Of a DNA stretch of 64,000 nt, positions 44,307 to 55,762 are shown piece by piece. Source of the DNA: Clarireedia homoeocarpa (Eukaryota > Ascomycota > Leotiomycetes > Helotiales > Rutstroemiaceae); contig LNKV01000047.1 in NCBI GenBank assembly GCA_001465935.1, forward strand, positions 1 through 64,000, read 5' to 3'. A model generated the notes under the pieces. It made no database searches. It saw only the letters and a program-made list of their open reading frames with translations, and was not told where the DNA came from. Numbering within the stretch: the first letter of the stretch is position 1; each line of letters begins with the position of its first letter. The translations under genes were made by a program, and so were the position numbers.

Positions 44307-47300
44307 ATGCCATCACAAATGCCGTCAAGTTTTGCTTCAGCAGCTGCAGCTGCAAGTCAAGGTTCGAATCGCGATTCTCGGATGGGGAGGGGCGAGGGGC
44401 GAGGTGCTGAGTGGTAAGTTTGATTTTGTCCACACACTTTTCTCGCACTGCAAATATCATTTTGCTATAACGACCCCGAAAAAGATATTCATAAAATCAA
44501 GACATACCTTTGACCTATCTTTACCACCCACTCCATAATCGCATACTCTTTTCACTTCCAACATCAACATCCTGCGCTACGACATCATACAGCCCAGGTG
44601 GACGGGAAACGATGTCCACAGACGCGCTGCCCCATAAAATCTCGAGGAACTTTTCTGAAGGTGCTTCGTATTTTATTAAACATACTAACCACAATGTATT
44701 TCCTTCCAGGTCTCGAAGAGATAATAGATCCACCAATGGCACGCTCACCTTCCGTCGATCCTCTAACGCCCCTCACATCCAACCTTCTCAAGCCGAATCC
44801 CTTCCAACACCAAGTGCCGAAGCTTCTGAAGATGTACCACCACCGCCGCCGAATCCTTCGTATGATCAATCTGTTCCTGCAGATCTGCGTTATTCCAAAG
44901 CGCGTTTGTTGGAGATCTATAAAGCGCACCGGGAGGCTAAGGATTCGGGCGCATCTAATGGTGATGTGTCAAGGTTATTTGCAGATGGTTGGAATCCAGG
45001 TCATTCGAACGGGACAAATGGTCGAGCCTGGGGTAAAACTACAGATGGCAGAGAAACTTTTGGTCCGGATGCGTGCTGGGATATGAATGGCAGTCAGCGT
45101 CTAATCTCGCTGGAAGAGATGACGGATGAGGAGAAAACTGTTAGTCGCTCTTCTTTGTTGCAATTCTTTTGGTTCATTTTGCTGATGCATATTCTAGCTG
45201 TTTTCTTCTGATGTGAATTCGCCAATGAAGCCTCCGCCTCAAAACCAAAATAAGGATGCAAGTGGTCAAGGGTCAAATCCGAATGGTCGCAAAACCTCTG
45301 TATCTCATGGATCGGGTAATCCGAACTTTGGACTGTCTTCGCCAGCCTCAAGTCGACCTGGAACACGCCGCCGAGAGACTAGTGATGCTGTTCCATTTTC
45401 TGCTGGGCTTGGCTCGCCAGCAGGTAATGGCCGTTTCCCTCGAGACGAATCTTCTCCGTTTTTCTCACGCAAACTAACCATTAACGACTTGAAAGATGAA
45501 CCGGAGGAACGAGCGGAGGAACCAAAAAGTTCCCTACCATTTGGGGGTTTGATGCGTAGCAGCACCACCGGAATTCCCATGGCAAATGCCCCGTTGTCTC
45601 CATGGGGTCCTGCCCCTCCAAGCGCAACGATGTCTCCGATGGGTACTTTTGGTGCTTTTGCAATGCCGAATCCTACAACTCCGAGCGACAAGAAAAATTT
45701 TAGCAGCCGCGCTGAGAGTCGACTTGCACATCTTATGCCGAAAGATACCACTTCTGAAGAAGCACCGGCGAAGCCTGCTGAACGCTCATGGAGAAATAGA
45801 CCTCGTACCGATACAGATCCATTTGGTGGCGATGATAACTTGCCTACTGGGGTCAGTATTCTTGGCGGCGGACTGGATACAAGTCCTTCTTTAAACCCCC
45901 AGCACAAGGCTCCCGGTCTCGACACGCCAATTAGGGGCTTATCTAGTGATTTTGGAATGTCGGACGTGCCAAGTTTCCGGGATGCTCAACTACGCGCTCA
46001 GAATCACCATACTCCCCAGGGCCACAATTACAATGAGCCACTTAGTCCAGATACTAACCCTTACCGTAGTCCAGCTGATGATCGCCGTGGTGAGAGAACG
46101 GAGTCTGAAGATCCCAGCTTTGGGGAAGATGCCCACCAGCACAATCGCACTCATGGTCTAGGAGGAATACCCGAGCATGCTCCAAATGCATTCGGTAATC
46201 TCGCGAGAAACTTCGGTAGTGGGGCATTTGATGGAAGCGATCGCAGTCAGACTTCAAGTGTAGGAGCTACGAGAGGGTTTTCAACCATGGGTGGCCTTCC
46301 ATCACTCAGCAACATAGGTTCAATAGGCGGCTGGCCCACCAACAACATGGTTTCAACACCAGATCGTGAAGTTAGATCTGCGTTCCCTGGTGCGTTTGGA
46401 AATTCGATATTTGGTCCCATGGGTGAGCTACCTTCACCGGTTCTGGGTTCGATGGGCGGTGGTATGTTCGGCTCGGGCGTCAATTCTATTGGTCGTGGTA
46501 GTAAGCTTGGGTCTTTGTTTCCACCAGCTATGCAAGCTCAGATGCAAGGCGCCGAAAATGACAATTCTAATGAGGTGGGAGATCTGAGACCAAACAACGC
46601 ATTCGGAGCGATCGGCCGAGGTGGATTCCCTGGCATGCGCGACGCTGAGCGACATGACCCATTTGCACCAGACAGCCGCAATCTAGGACATTTCTCCTCT
46701 GCCGAACTTCCCAGTGGCACAACGATTCCGCAAGGCACTTCAGCTCAATCCAATTTCCAACCATCTCAAACCTCATCGGATGCAGCACCACCAAATGCTC
46801 AACAACGCATGATGGTAATGCCAGATAGGATGCGTTGGGTGTATCTTGATTCGCAAGGACAGGCCCAGGGACCTTGGTCGGGACTTGAAATGCATGATTG
46901 GTACAAAGCCTCGTTTTTCACTGCTGATTTATCTGTCAAGAAACTTGAAGATTCAGAGTTTGAGCCTCTTGGACAACTGATTCGACGTATCGGAAATTCT
47001 CGTGAACCATTCCTTGTACCTCAAATTGGTATTCCTCATGGATCTCCTGCCACCCAGCCTGGTCCACCTTTCACTTCGACAGCTGCTACTCCTGCAGTCC
47101 AGCCTGGCGCTGTTCAACCTCCTTTTGCTGGAGCTTTCCCAAGCTTTGGTACTACCCTCACTGCCGAGCAACAGAACAATCTTGAAAGGCGAAAACAAGA
47201 AGAGCAATATCTTATGGCTAGACAGCGGGAATTCTTGGCCCAGCAGCAAGTGAGCATGAAGCAGATGCAGATGGGTGGTCTACCATCTACTTTACATCAT

Positions 47301-49149
47301 CACTCAAGTGCCCATAGCCTACAGAGTCAGCCTAGCTTTGGAAGCATGACCTCTCCTATTGCAATGCCTCCTCAACCACCTATGCCTGGAGGTATTCCCG
47401 GATTTTTTGATGCACAGGCAAGACAAGGCCCGTCTCAAATGATGGGCAGCGGGATGCCAAATGAATTCCTGCTTCCTGACGATTTAGCTCGCTTAGGTCT
47501 GCAGGATCGCCCACAGCCAGTCGGCCCTCCAACTTCTCAAGCTCAACAGATCAACGCTCTTTTTGGCCAACCCCAGCAAACAGATGCCCAACGTGAAGCT
47601 GCCAGAGCTGAGCAGATGAGACAAAATGACCCACAAGGATTCAAGGCTCGCCTTCGCGAGTTCGAACAACTTAGAGCAGATCATGATCAAGAGGAAGCGG
47701 CTCAGGCTTCCTCGACTGTTGCAACTGAACCTATTGGCCCACCAGCCCAATCTCACTCCGATCATGAAGAACAAAAGCCACAAATTGATGAAAACGAAAG
47801 CGTGGCAGAAGACAAGCCCGCTCCTAAATCTCCCGAAGTTCTTTCTTTGACTCAACAAGTTCAAAAAGCAGCTTCTGCAGCCGCATCAAGCAAGCCGTCA
47901 CCAATCTCAGCTCCACAACCGGATTCACCATGGGCTAAGGTCAACACTGGCCTCCCCATACCGTTCCCACCCCCTCCTCAATCAACCACTCCACTTCCTG
48001 CTCCTACTGCTCAGAGAGGTCGCTCTGGTTTGCCAGATACTTTGCACGCAGAAGTGAGGTCTCGTTCCGAGACACCCGAAACCACTAGCGCCGGTCCAAC
48101 ACTTGCACCATGGGCTGTTCAGCCCGTTGAGGCACCCAAGGGTCCTTCCTTGAAAGAAATCCAAGAGGCTGAAGCGAAAAAAGCCGCTAAAGCCGAGGAA
48201 GCTGCTGCTGCCGCGCGTCGTGTTCTTCTCGAGCAAGAAATGAAGATGCTTGCTAACCAACCAGCTGCTCCGGCTCCGGGGTTGCCAACTACTTCTACAT
48301 GGGGCAGTATCGCCTCACCAGCCACACCTTCCAATGCCCCCTCAGCTTGGGCAAAGCCTGCTGCTGCCAAGACCCCAACCGTCACTAGTGCTGTTCCGGC
48401 GAAGAAAACTCTTGCCGATATCCAAAGAGAAGAGGAGTCTCGCAAGAAGAAGCTTGCTGCTACTACAGCTGTTGCTCAAGCCCCTGTTGCCACACCGGCT
48501 GTTAAGCGGTACGCAGATCTAGCAAGCAAGCCTACTGCAGCTATACCTGCAGTGGGAGGAAGTTGGTCTACTGTTGGTGCTGGAGGAAAGGTTAAAATCC
48601 CGACTGGCCCCGCTGCTTCCGTTCCGGCTCCTATTCGATCTGTTAGCAGTACTTCTGTTGGAAGCCCAGCCGCTCGCACAATTCGCCCATCTCCATCTGC
48701 TCGCAGTGTAACTATGGCCGGTGGTCAAGCCGGTGTCAGTGCTGCTAATGAAGAGTTCAAGAAATGGGCAAAGGCCACTTTAGGTGCTAAGGATGGCCTT
48801 GATTCCAACATTAATGGTTAGTTTCGTCCTTTTACGCAGCTTTAGTGATAAACTAACAACGAACTCAGTTGACGAATTCATCCTGATGTTATCTTCATTC
48901 CCACCTGAAGTTAGCATTATTGCTGATAGCGTGTATTCTAATTCCAAGGTCATGGATGGTCGCAGATTTGCTGAAGAGTACATCCGTCGCCACAAGTTGG
49001 CTGAAAAGGGCATTGTTGAGCCTGCCAATACTTCCTCTTCTGATATATCTGGTGGTGAGTGGAGCGAAGTTGCCAAGAAAGGTCCTCCAAAGGAGGAACC
49101 CACTACTGGTTTCAAGGTCGTTCCAAACAAGAAGAAGGGCAAGAAATAA
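44307..49149 (+). CDS. GYF-domain protein (Smy2/Syh1-like), 4 exons, 1,478 aa
   Basis: Exons 44307-44413, 44710-45139, 45198-48816 and 48869-49149 join in phase. The N-terminal part has RYSKARLLEIYKAH, then FADGWNPGHSNGTNGRAWG and SLEEMTDEEKT, the conserved opening of ascomycete GYF proteins. The GYF domain lies near residues 720-775: MRWVYLDSQGQAQGPWSGLE, MHDWYKASFFTADLSVKK. GYF domains bind proline-rich peptides; the yeast relatives Smy2 and Syh1 act in ER-Golgi/mRNA control and translation quality control. The middle is Gly/Pro/Asn/Ser-rich and a charged coiled coil with EEAAAAARRVLLEQEMKML follows. The C-terminus ends NKKKGKK, preceded by SGGEWSEVAKKGP. The first intron is 296 nt and contains a possible cassette exon. 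No lesion is seen. Confidence 0.88.
44598..44660 (+). other. Possible cassette (poison) exon inside intron 1 of the GYF gene
   Basis: This 63-nt segment is preceded by CCCAG and followed by GTGCTT, and the 49-nt stretch after it has a perfect branch site TACTAAC and ends TTCCTTCCAG. Inclusion after exon 1 would place TAA in frame 13 codons on. It is only a prediction from splice motifs. Confidence 0.3.
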
Positions 49150-49536
49150 ATACTTGTATGAATATGTATGATTACACATTTAGCTATCGCGGGATGGCTT
49201 GTCTGCATAGCGATTTTGGCATGTCAGAAATATGCATGACAAAAGCGACGGGTCGATGGTATTTACCATGTTTGTTTATCATTCATGTCAGCATGGTTTA
49301 TGTAGTAAAGATCAAGCGATGTATCAATGAGTCAATGTATTATACATCGCGTACAATTGTGTCTTCTCAACAATGGTGAAATAAACTACTTCATACTCTC
49401 ACAGATCTCTGTGTAGAATAAATGAATATTTGCCTCCCGAAAATTCCTCGCTTATAAATCGGTCCGCCCAACCTTGATAAATTTTCCCACATAGAAAATT
49501 TCTTAAGACTCACACATCGCATGCCAAAGTATCAAG
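49150..49536 (+). other. Spacer between the GYF and TPR genes
   Basis: AT-rich and without a recognisable gene. It holds the GYF 3' end and the promoter of the TPR gene. Confidence 0.55.
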
Positions 49537-52455
49537 ATGTCGATCGAATCAGAAAATTCGGAAGGAGCTTCCGCAAGGACTCTTGACTTCTTGCTCTTCA
49601 ATCTGGAGACTTTGAAACAGAATAATAAAATCTTCGACATAGTCGAGAGTTACTTGGAGGGCGATTACAAAGCCGTGCTCCGCAGCCCTACCGCGCAAAC
49701 TCTGATACAGAAATTATCGGAGATAGTGCATCTGCCTAGAGAAGAGCAGATTCTTGCTCTGAACGACGATAAGTTGAAGGAGAGAGCTGGTCAAGAGGGG
49801 TTGAGCGTTTTTATCACGGGCTTGGCGTCTTTTAATGCGTTTTTGCAGACGAACGTTACGGGACCGTCGGCGGATTTCGGGGATGTTTTTACGGGTGAGG
49901 GATGGACTGGGGATGGGGGTTTGAGGGAGAAGTGTTTCAGGAGCTTGGATGTCGATGGTGTTTCGGTGTATCAGTTCATTCCTGGGGTAGAGCTCTTCTG
50001 TCTTGCGCGTTTGGTGTTCACAACCTATTTCCCACGGGTGGTGGGTGAGAATGTGAGGGATTCGAGATGGATGCGCGTGCGGATTAATGCGTATCATCAA
50101 CGGCTTCTTAGTGGAATAAGCCATGGACGTATGAGTGATTCGACACTGCTGCATGATTTGATTGAGAAGGATTTGAAGGGTTTGGAAGAGGAAGTGATGG
50201 GGCGGGAATCGCTATATACGACAGAACAGAAGGTCATGTTTCTGTTGGAGAAGGCGCAGATCTATATTATGGAGGGGCTGGATTATAAGGCAAGAGAGAA
50301 TGTTAAGTTGGCGAGTAAGGTGTCAGGGTTTGTGTATGCATTGAGTGGGGCGCTGGGGAAGAGGACGAAGTTCCAGCAGAATGACATTTCGCAGTTGGTG
50401 GTGTTTGCGAAGAGTAAGGAGGGGGGAGAAGGTGATGAGGTCGGCAATGTTGAGGATGAGCTAAAGAAGAGTACGTTGGTGTCTGAAGAGATGGGGGAGG
50501 AGGCCAAGAATGGTCCTAGGGCTTTGGATTTGAATGATGATACTCTTTTGGAGTCGATCAAATTCGCCAAGATTGACTCTGAAGTGGTGGAAAGTTCAAA
50601 TTTACCAAAGTCACTAGTGGGCATGAAACCAGACGAACAACCTCAACTTCAACCTCTAGATCAAATAACTCTTTTGACAGAAGCCACGCTCAAAGACACA
50701 TTGTCTCCACTCGATAAGCTCAACAGTGAAGAGATTTTGCCATTCGCTGTTCGTGTCTTGTCGGACAAACCTACCAACTGGCAGATCTATACACAAGCTT
50801 TATTAGTCAGAAGCAGAATCGAATCACATCGCTCCAGGACGCAAGAAAGAAGTGTTCTTCAACTGCAGGTTATTGTTGATCAGATTATCGCGGATACGCA
50901 AGGAGAGCCATCGCCATCAGCTGATGGAATTCCTCAGATCCAGGTTACTTCATTTTTACCAAGAGCCAAAGCAAACGAGTCTGCACCGGTAACGGAGCGG
51001 TTGAAATACATCAATCAACTCAATACGCCAACAAGATGGGAATTGGAGACCGAGCTAGCTTATGCTTGGAGCAATGCAGGAAGTCTTGTCAGTGCTTTAG
51101 AAATCTTCAAAAGACTGAAATTATGGGCTGAAGTAGCACTATGTTACCATTCCGTCAACCAAGAAGAGAAAGCGCGACAGATCGTCCGCCGCCAGCTCTA
51201 CTACTCTTCTCAAGGTCCCGAGATGGATAAATACGACATTGACGCCCCCGAAATCGTAACCGAACGCTGGGACGGCGAAATGCGATCTCCCCCACCACCT
51301 CACGCACCCCGTCTCTGGTGTATCCTAGGTGATCTCGACCAAGACCCGAAATGCTGGCAGCGAGCGTGGGAAGTCTCCAAAAACCGGTACGCCCGCGCTC
51401 AACGCACTCTCGGAGATTACTACACGCGGCAAAACGACCTAGAATCCGCGCGTGATGCATACATAAAAGCTACGATTGTGAATCGTCAAAACAACGACAC
51501 TTGGTCTCGTCTCGGCGACATCGATCTCCGCGTCGGCAACTGGGACGGCGCTATTATCGCCTTCCAGCAATCAATCATGATTGACGACACGGATGCGAAA
51601 ACTTATAGTAATTTGGGTTCCGCACTGCTATCCAAACACGCGGAGCTTGTCTCGGTAGAGAAATTATCGAAACAGCAAGCCTCATCCTCAGCACCCGAAA
51701 CAGATGATCAAGAAATCGACTTTTCCGAAACAACCAAATCTAGCGAGCCCTCCCCAAGAGAAATTCTCCGCCAAGCCCTCACAGCCTATAAACGTGGCGC
51801 CTCCCTCGCCCACGACAACTGGAAGATCTGGGACAACGTGATCACTATCGCAGGCCGAATGTCTCCCCCTTCATACCCTGAGGTGCTCCTCGGTCTACGT
51901 AACATCATTCGCATCCGGGGTCCTTCTATCGGGGAAAACGCCATCGATATCGATGTTCTCGGTTCCCTCGTCGCAGCAGTCGTTTCGCAGGATCATGACG
52001 AGGAAAAGGGGACGTTTGATGAGAAGGGAGTGTATACACCACCGAGGGGGAGTCTTGCGCGCGCGGTGATAGAGGTCCTAGAAAGAGAGGTGAGACCACT
52101 AATTACGAAGAGGGTGGAGTTGTATGAGATTTTGGAGAAGGTGGCGGTTTGGAGGAGGGATTGGAGGGAGGCGATGGAGTGTGCGGAGAAAGGGTGGAGG
52201 GGGAGTATGAAGGTGGTGGGGAGCGGGGGTGGGGAGAAGTGGTTGGAGGATGAGGGGGAGTGGGAGGTGGTGGTGGGGTGGACGGAGAGGTTGTGTAGTG
52301 CGTATGAGAATTATGGGGATGGAGAGGGAGAGGGGAAGTGGAAGGGCAAGGCGAGGAAGGCGGTTAGGGGGGTGTTGGGGAGGGCGAGGGATGTTTGGGA
52401 AGGGACGAAAGGGTGGGATAGGTTGGTTGCGTTGCAGGAGGAGCTGAATAGTTAG
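49537..52455 (+). CDS. EMW1: TTC27/Emw1-type TPR protein, single exon
   Basis: A 972-aa protein without introns. TTC27 and yeast Emw1 are essential TPR proteins; Emw1 is linked to cell-wall integrity and translation/assembly of ribosomal or cell-wall factors. Family marks are the N-terminal LEGDYKAVLRSPTAQTL, FLEKAQIYIMEGLDYKARENV-like helices, and WELETELAYAWSNAGSLVSA with EIFKRLKLWAEVALCYHSV. The TPR core near residues 610-700 has RAQRTLGDYYTRQNDLESA, DTWSRLGDIDLRVGNWDGAI and KTYSNLGSALLSKHAELVS. Length and order match the family. The coding strand alternates: G-rich at 49860-50580, C-rich at about 51170-52000, and strongly G-rich to the end, without a change in protein integrity. No targeting peptide is seen. 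Confidence 0.9.
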   Translation: MSIESENSEGASARTLDFLLFNLETLKQNNKIFDIVESYLEGDYKAVLRSPTAQTLIQKLSEIVHLPREEQILALNDDKLKERAGQEGLSVFITGLASFNAFLQTNVTGPSADFGDVFTGEGWTGDGGLREKCFRSLDVDGVSVYQFIPGVELFCLARLVFTTYFPRVVGENVRDSRWMRVRINAYHQRLLSGISHGRMSDSTLLHDLIEKDLKGLEEEVMGRESLYTTEQKVMFLLEKAQIYIMEGLDYKARENVKLASKVSGFVYALSGALGKRTKFQQNDISQLVVFAKSKEGGEGDEVGNVEDELKKSTLVSEEMGEEAKNGPRALDLNDDTLLESIKFAKIDSEVVESSNLPKSLVGMKPDEQPQLQPLDQITLLTEATLKDTLSPLDKLNSEEILPFAVRVLSDKPTNWQIYTQALLVRSRIESHRSRTQERSVLQLQVIVDQIIADTQGEPSPSADGIPQIQVTSFLPRAKANESAPVTERLKYINQLNTPTRWELETELAYAWSNAGSLVSALEIFKRLKLWAEVALCYHSVNQEEKARQIVRRQLYYSSQGPEMDKYDIDAPEIVTERWDGEMRSPPPPHAPRLWCILGDLDQDPKCWQRAWEVSKNRYARAQRTLGDYYTRQNDLESARDAYIKATIVNRQNNDTWSRLGDIDLRVGNWDGAIIAFQQSIMIDDTDAKTYSNLGSALLSKHAELVSVEKLSKQQASSSAPETDDQEIDFSETTKSSEPSPREILRQALTAYKRGASLAHDNWKIWDNVITIAGRMSPPSYPEVLLGLRNIIRIRGPSIGENAIDIDVLGSLVAAVVSQDHDEEKGTFDEKGVYTPPRGSLARAVIEVLEREVRPLITKRVELYEILEKVAVWRRDWREAMECAEKGWRGSMKVVGSGGGEKWLEDEGEWEVVVGWTERLCSAYENYGDGEGEGKWKGKARKAVRGVLGRARDVWEGTKGWDRLVALQEELNS

Positions 52456-53632
52456 AGGGGAGGAAATGAATAGATGAAAAAATAAGTGTAGTGATTAGAA
52501 ATCTTATTGCAAATACATAGATACAATTCGTCCAGTGAGTGTTCTTCGTATACTCTTAGCGGATCCAATATCCTCAACTTTGTAAAAGGAAATTTTATAG
52601 CAGCACCTCAAGTCTAGCATATCATCAACAAGTCACTTGTCTCCACCACATTCCTGGACGTGATTTCATCTCCCTTGTAGCTTTCCCTTACCACCTCGCC
52701 TTCTTGAATACTATGAGAGTCCGGTAAGAAGCGCGTGTACATTCGAACTGCATATGCCATGTAATTTCCGGATACTTGCGGTCAGAGATTTTGTAAAGCG
52801 GTTTCGAGATAGCCTAGCTGTGATTTTCGAGCTCCTGTCCCAATACCGCGCCCAGGGGTGTTATTCTTCAATAGTTCCTTCTCTTTCACCCCAGAGGTGC
52901 TGCCAGGATCTTCACCTTCCCCCCCCCCCTTTTAAATAAAAAAAAAAAAAAAAAAAAAAAGAGAACCACCTTCCGATGAAACATTTCCGAATGCCTGAAT
53001 TGATGTTTATCTGTAAGAAGCTGTAACTATACAGCCAAAGAGAAATAATTCGCTGCATAAAAAATATATCATCAACAAGTGGTTGGCTGATGTCGCAACT
53101 CAGCACTTCGGGCACGCTTCGACCTGGGTGGAGAGTCTAGATTTCGGCAGCTTGAGCCTTTTCGGGTCTTATAATCGTCCAGATCCTTTCTGTGGTTAAT
53201 GTCTTGGCGAATATATTTCTAACTAAACTTTTCCATCTCTCTGCCTGTACGACCCAGAAAGTAGAACGATGGGGGACGTGGGGACCATAGCCCGTCGAGT
53301 TCGCACGACGTTAAACACATCAAGAATATAGAATCCCAACTCATCCTGGCTGAAATAGCCTGTGTTCTTGCGAGAGTCCGTTAATATAAAAAGAAAGACA
53401 AGATTATTAATGAGACCTTCACACCATGATATAATATGTTTTACCAATGAGACAAAGGGAAAATCAGTAAGATTCTGTGCTCCTACGAATCGGCTTTGGC
53501 CCATTCGAATATTGTTCAATGGAGAAAATTGTTGTTGTGAAGAGAAGAGACGATTGCTGAAATTTAGAGGCAGCTCGGTCATCGTTCTCTGCACTGCAGA
53601 GTATGGGTATCATCTCTATTTATATCTATTGT
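52456..53632. other. Gene-free region
   Basis: Both neighbouring genes end here (convergent). A 123-codon frame at 53223-53594 on the minus strand has no family motif and ordinary AT-rich sequence, so I do not call it. Confidence 0.5.
52919..52960 (+). repeat. C tract followed by A23 tract
   Basis: About eleven C residues, a short spacer TTTTAAAT, then 23 A residues. It may be a poly-A tail of an old retroposed insertion, but no target-site duplication was verified. Confidence 0.8.
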
Positions 53633-55255
53633 CTATCCTTGAGCATGTTCCTCATCCCCCAATCGTATATCCCTCTTATTAACAGGATTTCCTCCATAGA
53701 CCCCTCCATCCAGAATGACATCTTCATTATCATCCAAATCATCCTGAACTCTTCGCCACGTTTTCTTCTTCCGCACATATGCATCATCTTCCCCGTCCCC
53801 TTCTGCCTCTTTACCCTTCCCTTTCCCTGCAGTCCATACAGGTCGAATCAAACCACCTAAGAGCGGATTTCTACTAAACGTTCCACCGCCCTCATTACCT
53901 CTTTGTACAGGCTCTTCCACTTCTCCAATCTCGTCGTCACTCTCTATTTCCTTCGGCCTCTCCACCTTCGCCATTCTCTTCACAATCTTTCCTCCCACTA
54001 AATCCACACTTATAACTTGTCTCCTCTTCTCGTATTCTGGCCTGGCATTCCATTCCTGCTCCGCTAGCACCTTTTGCTGTCTCTTCAACTCCCTCGCCCT
54101 CTCTGCTGGACTCGCCCACGCCATACTGCCCGTTCCTCCACTAACAGCCATACTTGTATCAAAGTCACTAGCTTCATCCCTTACAGTCGTTCTCTTGGCA
54201 TTCTGGCTTTGAAATCCTAGTAATCGATCACGATGTTCCTTTGCCTTCTGCTCTGCGGGAGTCATATCGACTTCTCGTGGAGCAGTAAATGGCAGAGGAG
54301 TTCGTGAGACGTCCGCACGTTTGTGTGCCGAGTTATCCAGAAGCATCTTTTCACGACCGCGCTCTTCTTTTAACGACCGGATCATGCTTTGCACGTCATC
54401 TTTTCCAATAATTGGTGAGCCGCAGAACGTACAAGGCCCAAAACCTTCCTTCACGCATATAACTTTTCCGCAATTCAGACAATTGGGCGCGGCCGCAAGA
54501 AGAGGGTGTCGTGTCGCTATGCAGTTGCAGCGTCGCTTGGCTGGGTCCTGAGTGGGGAGGGAAGTATTGGTGCTGATTTCAAGGGTTCGAATGGCTGCGT
54601 CCAGCTCGGCCAGAGTGGTGGATGCGCCGTGCATGGAATTACCACCAGTAATATTTACTTTTGTCTTTTGTGGGGCGGGGGAAGCACTTCGAGAAGCATT
54701 TGCCGATGCATTTCGTGAAGAAGAGTTGGACTTTGAGGACTTGAAATCGGATATCAGGGCGCCGGCGGCGGAGGGAGGGGCGCGAGGAATCGGAGCTTGA
54801 ATGGCAGACGGTGCGGGGTCGAGCGCAAAAGCGGTCGTGGCAGGTGTCGATGTCGACGTCGACGCAGATGGGGTTGGCGTTGATCTCCTGGATATGTAAT
54901 CATCTTCGGTCTTCTTCTTGTATGCGGTTCCTTGCGCGGCATATGTATCTTGTACTTGACGTGGTGGTGGAGTGTGAATAGGTGCTTTCTTCTTCTTTGC
55001 TGGCCTTGAGGGCTTTGGTACACCCTCGTTCGAATTTGAAGGTTGTGCAAAGCTCGGGGGTTGCGATTTCGCCGTCGGATCTTTCCGCCTCGAATTGAAC
55101 GATGAGATGAATTCAATACTTTGCGGTGACTCCCCCAATAGGTTGTTGAAGTGCTCAGCTGCGGCATCTTTTGATAATGTGTTTGCATAGTCCAGAACTT
55201 GCTGCAAGTCAGCCTCTGGCAGCGGAAGTAACTTCTGCAATTGTACTAGCGACAT
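53633..55255 (-). CDS. RQT4: ASC-1/TRIP4-type zinc-finger protein (Rqt4-like)
   Basis: A 540-aa protein with the C2HC5 zinc finger of activating signal cointegrator 1. In yeast the counterpart Rqt4 is part of the ribosome-quality-control trigger complex that splits collided ribosomes. Near residues 240-285 the finger reads RCNCIATRHPLLAAAPNC, then LNCGKVICVKEGFGPCTFCG. The N-terminus after Met(55255) has LLPLPEADLQQVLDYANTL, a CUE-like ubiquitin-binding helix. The C-terminal part includes FQSQNAKRTTVRDEASDFD and ends after a basic acidic stretch. The open frame extends 73 codons upstream to 55474, but that part lacks family features, so the internal Met is preferred. A mild Ser/Thr/Pro-rich linker separates the domains. 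Confidence 0.85.
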   Translation of the reverse strand: MSLVQLQKLLPLPEADLQQVLDYANTLSKDAAAEHFNNLLGESPQSIEFISSFNSRRKDPTAKSQPPSFAQPSNSNEGVPKPSRPAKKKKAPIHTPPPRQVQDTYAAQGTAYKKKTEDDYISRRSTPTPSASTSTSTPATTAFALDPAPSAIQAPIPRAPPSAAGALISDFKSSKSNSSSRNASANASRSASPAPQKTKVNITGGNSMHGASTTLAELDAAIRTLEISTNTSLPTQDPAKRRCNCIATRHPLLAAAPNCLNCGKVICVKEGFGPCTFCGSPIIGKDDVQSMIRSLKEERGREKMLLDNSAHKRADVSRTPLPFTAPREVDMTPAEQKAKEHRDRLLGFQSQNAKRTTVRDEASDFDTSMAVSGGTGSMAWASPAERARELKRQQKVLAEQEWNARPEYEKRRQVISVDLVGGKIVKRMAKVERPKEIESDDEIGEVEEPVQRGNEGGGTFSRNPLLGGLIRPVWTAGKGKGKEAEGDGEDDAYVRKKKTWRRVQDDLDDNEDVILDGGVYGGNPVNKRDIRLGDEEHAQG

Positions 55256-55762
55256 TTCGAGATCCGTATACACTCGCTCACGAACCTGGTCGGCGGTAGG
55301 AAGAGAGTCGTAAGGTATGAGATGTGAGATATGAAGCTGGGGTTGAGAAATATCGAGCGCTAAGCAATCAGCCCGACTCTGCGTCATTCTGATAGGCGAG
55401 AGTCTTTCAGCCGACTCGTGCTGACAGGCCTTTCTCTCCACATATCTCCACCACAACGCCCTTTGCTTGACCAATTCACCCCATCTCTGTAGACCGGGAA
55501 GTGCTCTCTCCTCTCTACTCGCTCTGTTCGCTAATCTCCTCCAAATTTCCTTTTCAGTCGATTCATCCGATAAAGAGTCACTTCACCGAATATTACTCAT
55601 ATGTGAATATCGTGGCTGGAGTTGCTCATTTCCTATATTTATATTCACTGTGCATATCCTTTAAGGTCACAGTTCCCATCCCTCTACTTCATACTTTATA
55701 TCCTCCTTTTCCTAATCAGTCTGTCAACGACGTGATACGGATTGATCTTGACCCTCTCAACT
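55256..55762. other. Divergent promoter between the ASC-1-type gene and the PLP enzyme
   Basis: About 500 bp separate the two divergent starts. No clear factor site was recognised. Weakly coding codons upstream of both starts remain possible. Confidence 0.5.

Noticed and set aside
44350..44365. GGTTCGAATC, a tRNA B-box-like word
   Set aside because: It lies in exon 1 of the GYF gene and no cloverleaf or A box fits around it. No tRNA gene was found in the window.
53223..53594. 123-codon minus-strand frame
   Set aside because: No family motif, no codon bias, no usable neighbouring exon; it lies between two convergent genes.
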